Below, piece after piece: positions 6,799 to 7,278 of a DNA stretch of 7,278 nucleotides; the stretch's first letter is position 1, and each line of letters begins with the position of its first letter. Under the pieces are notes generated by a model, which was not told where the DNA came from, did no database searches, and saw nothing but the letters and a program-made list of their open reading frames with translations. A program made the position numbers and the translations under genes. This DNA is from Planctomycetota bacterium. Lineage in GTDB: Bacteria > Planctomycetota > Phycisphaerae > UBA1845. Location: the NCBI GenBank assembly GCA_022561415.1, contig JADFRH010000022.1, positions 1 through 7,278 of the forward strand. Direction: 5' to 3'.

Positions 6799-6857
6799 AC
6801 GTCAAAACGTCAAAACGTCAAAACGTCGAAACGTCGAAACGTCGAAACGTCAAAACG
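6799..6857. repeat. 8-bp tandem array, seven copies of ACGTCRAA
   Basis: Seven uninterrupted 8-base units run from 6799 to 6854. Copies 1-3 are ACGTCAAA, copies 4-6 ACGTCGAA and copy 7 ACGTCAAA, followed by a partial ACG. Each unit has the self-complementary core ACGT. The array begins ten bases after the pilC stop. The A/G difference clusters in the middle three copies, which fits expansion by slippage from internal units. Confidence 0.95.
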
Positions 6858-6869
6858 GTTGATGCTCGC

Positions 6870-6897
6870 GTAATTGGTAATTCGTAACTCGTAACTC
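6870..6897. repeat. 7-bp tandem array, four copies of GTAAYTS
   Basis: Four contiguous 7-base units are GTAATTG, GTAATTC, GTAACTC and GTAACTC. This array has a different period and sequence from the one 12 bases upstream. It ends 32 bases before the pseudopilin start codon, where it could affect transcription or the 5' leader of that gene. Confidence 0.85.
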
Positions 6898-6915
6898 CTT
6901 TTTACGGTGTGCTCC

Positions 6916-6919
6916 AGGA
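6916..6919 (+). promoter_or_regulatory. Ribosome binding site deciding the pseudopilin start
   Basis: AGGA lies ten bases before the ATG at 6930 and thirteen before a second in-frame ATG at 6933. It favours 6930 as the start. An overlapping ATG at 6919 is out of frame. Confidence 0.4.
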
Positions 6920-6929
6920 TGTCTCGATT

Positions 6930-7278
6930 ATGATGAAACGACCGGAAACGACGCAGCGTTGCGAAACGGTCTCGGGCCGCGTGCTGGTGCGAGAATCCCT
7001 TCTCGCACCCAGGCTAGGGCGCCGCATCGAGAACGCTCGGCTGCGCCCGGCGTTCACGCTCATCGAACTGCTCACCGTGGTGTTTATCATCTCGCTGCTG
7101 ATCGGGCTGCTGATCCCGTCGGTCAACGCCGCGCGAAACGCCGCCAAGAAGGCGGTGACGGCCAAGACCCTCGACTCGATCAAGGTCGGGCTCGAAATGT
7201 TCAAGAACGACAACGAATCCGCGTTCAAAAAGACCAACGGATACCCGCCGTCGTTCGCCCACCCACGCATCAAGGGCT
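6930..7278 (+). CDS. Type IV pilin-like / pseudopilin precursor, 5' part (runs off right edge)
   Basis: The first 116 codons of a prepilin-type protein are visible. The N-terminal methylation signature is AFTLIELLTVVFIISLLIGL at 41-60. Prepilin peptidase would cut after Ala41, leaving Phe at +1 and the conserved Glu at +5 of the mature protein. The hydrophobic segment spans about 42-63. After it comes an Ala/Lys-rich amphipathic helix (NAARNAAKKAVTAKTLDSIKVGLEMFKNDN, given here as positions 66-95). NGYPPSF (103-109) then recalls the GspG-like pseudopilin region. The leader of 41 residues is much longer than the usual 6-25, is Arg-rich, and contains a perfect DNA hairpin (6986-7009). In-frame GTGs at 6981 and 6987 would shorten the leader to 24 or 22 residues, but no ribosome binding site was seen for them. 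Whether it is a major pilin, a minor pilin or a T2SS pseudopilin cannot be settled without the C-terminus. It lies 140 bases downstream of pilC, behind the tandem arrays. Confidence 0.85.
   Translation, partial: MMKRPETTQRCETVSGRVLVRESLLAPRLGRRIENARLRPAFTLIELLTVVFIISLLIGLLIPSVNAARNAAKKAVTAKTLDSIKVGLEMFKNDNESAFKKTNGYPPSFAHPRIKG
6986..7009. repeat. Perfect 10-bp hairpin inside the pseudopilin leader
   Basis: GGTGCGAGAA (6986-6995) and TTCTCGCACC (7000-7009) are perfectly complementary around a TCCC loop. It lies within codons 19-27 of the leader peptide. A perfect stem this long is unlikely to be demanded by the coding sequence. It may be an inserted palindromic repeat or an mRNA structure affecting early translation. 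No T-run follows, so it is not a terminator. Confidence 0.8.

Noticed and set aside
6799..6857. CRISPR array
   Set aside because: The units are 8 bases long and contiguous, with no spacers, and no cas gene is nearby.
6859..6890. Promoter for the pseudopilin gene (TTGATG with TAACTC)
   Set aside because: Spacing to the possible -10 boxes is 13 or 20 bases, and the -10 matches come from the 7-bp tandem array. Support is too weak.

Overview
The window reads as a chromosomal segment of a GC-rich bacterium carrying the motor module of a type IV pilus / type II secretion (T4P/T2SS) machine. The most likely host is a member of the Planctomycetota. This assignment is inference. It rests on the A|F prepilin cleavage site with an 'FTLIELL' core, the GC-rich palindromic dispersed-repeat-like element upstream, the overall base composition and the gene order. 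No rRNA or other taxonomic marker is present.

Layout. (1) Positions 1-226 hold the start of a possible minus-strand gene of unknown function that runs off the left edge. Its first codons overlap a GC-rich palindrome. (2) Positions 202-374 form an intergenic element of four GC-rich hairpins, one of them a stem carrying an inner hairpin, and look like a mobile palindromic repeat. (3) Positions 375-635 show no convincing gene. (4) A good sigma70-like promoter (636-664) is followed by a leader of about 150 nt with four nested or adjacent perfect or near-perfect stems (669-774). This leader precedes (5) a first GspE/PilB-type ATPase (819-2531, GTG start), (6) a PilT-type retraction ATPase (2560-3690), (7) a second GspE/PilB-type ATPase (3687-5483, overlapping pilT by 4 bases as ATGA) and (8) the inner-membrane platform protein PilC/GspF (5542-6789). 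(9) An AT-richer spacer (6790-6929) contains two different short tandem arrays back to back, with periods of 8 and 7 bases. (10) The 5' part of a pseudopilin gene (6930 to the right edge) has an unusually long leader peptide with a perfect 10-bp hairpin embedded in it.

How the parts work together. Two assembly-type hexameric ATPases and one retraction-type ATPase appear to be co-transcribed with a single platform protein. In T4P-like machines, the cytoplasmic ATPases turn or push PilC so that it adds (PilB/GspE) or removes (PilT) pilin subunits. The pseudopilin is a candidate subunit. Membrane alignment proteins, secretin and prepilin peptidase are not in the window.

The least explained parts are the non-coding ones: the structured leader of the operon, the multi-hairpin element upstream, and the dual tandem array between pilC and the pseudopilin gene.
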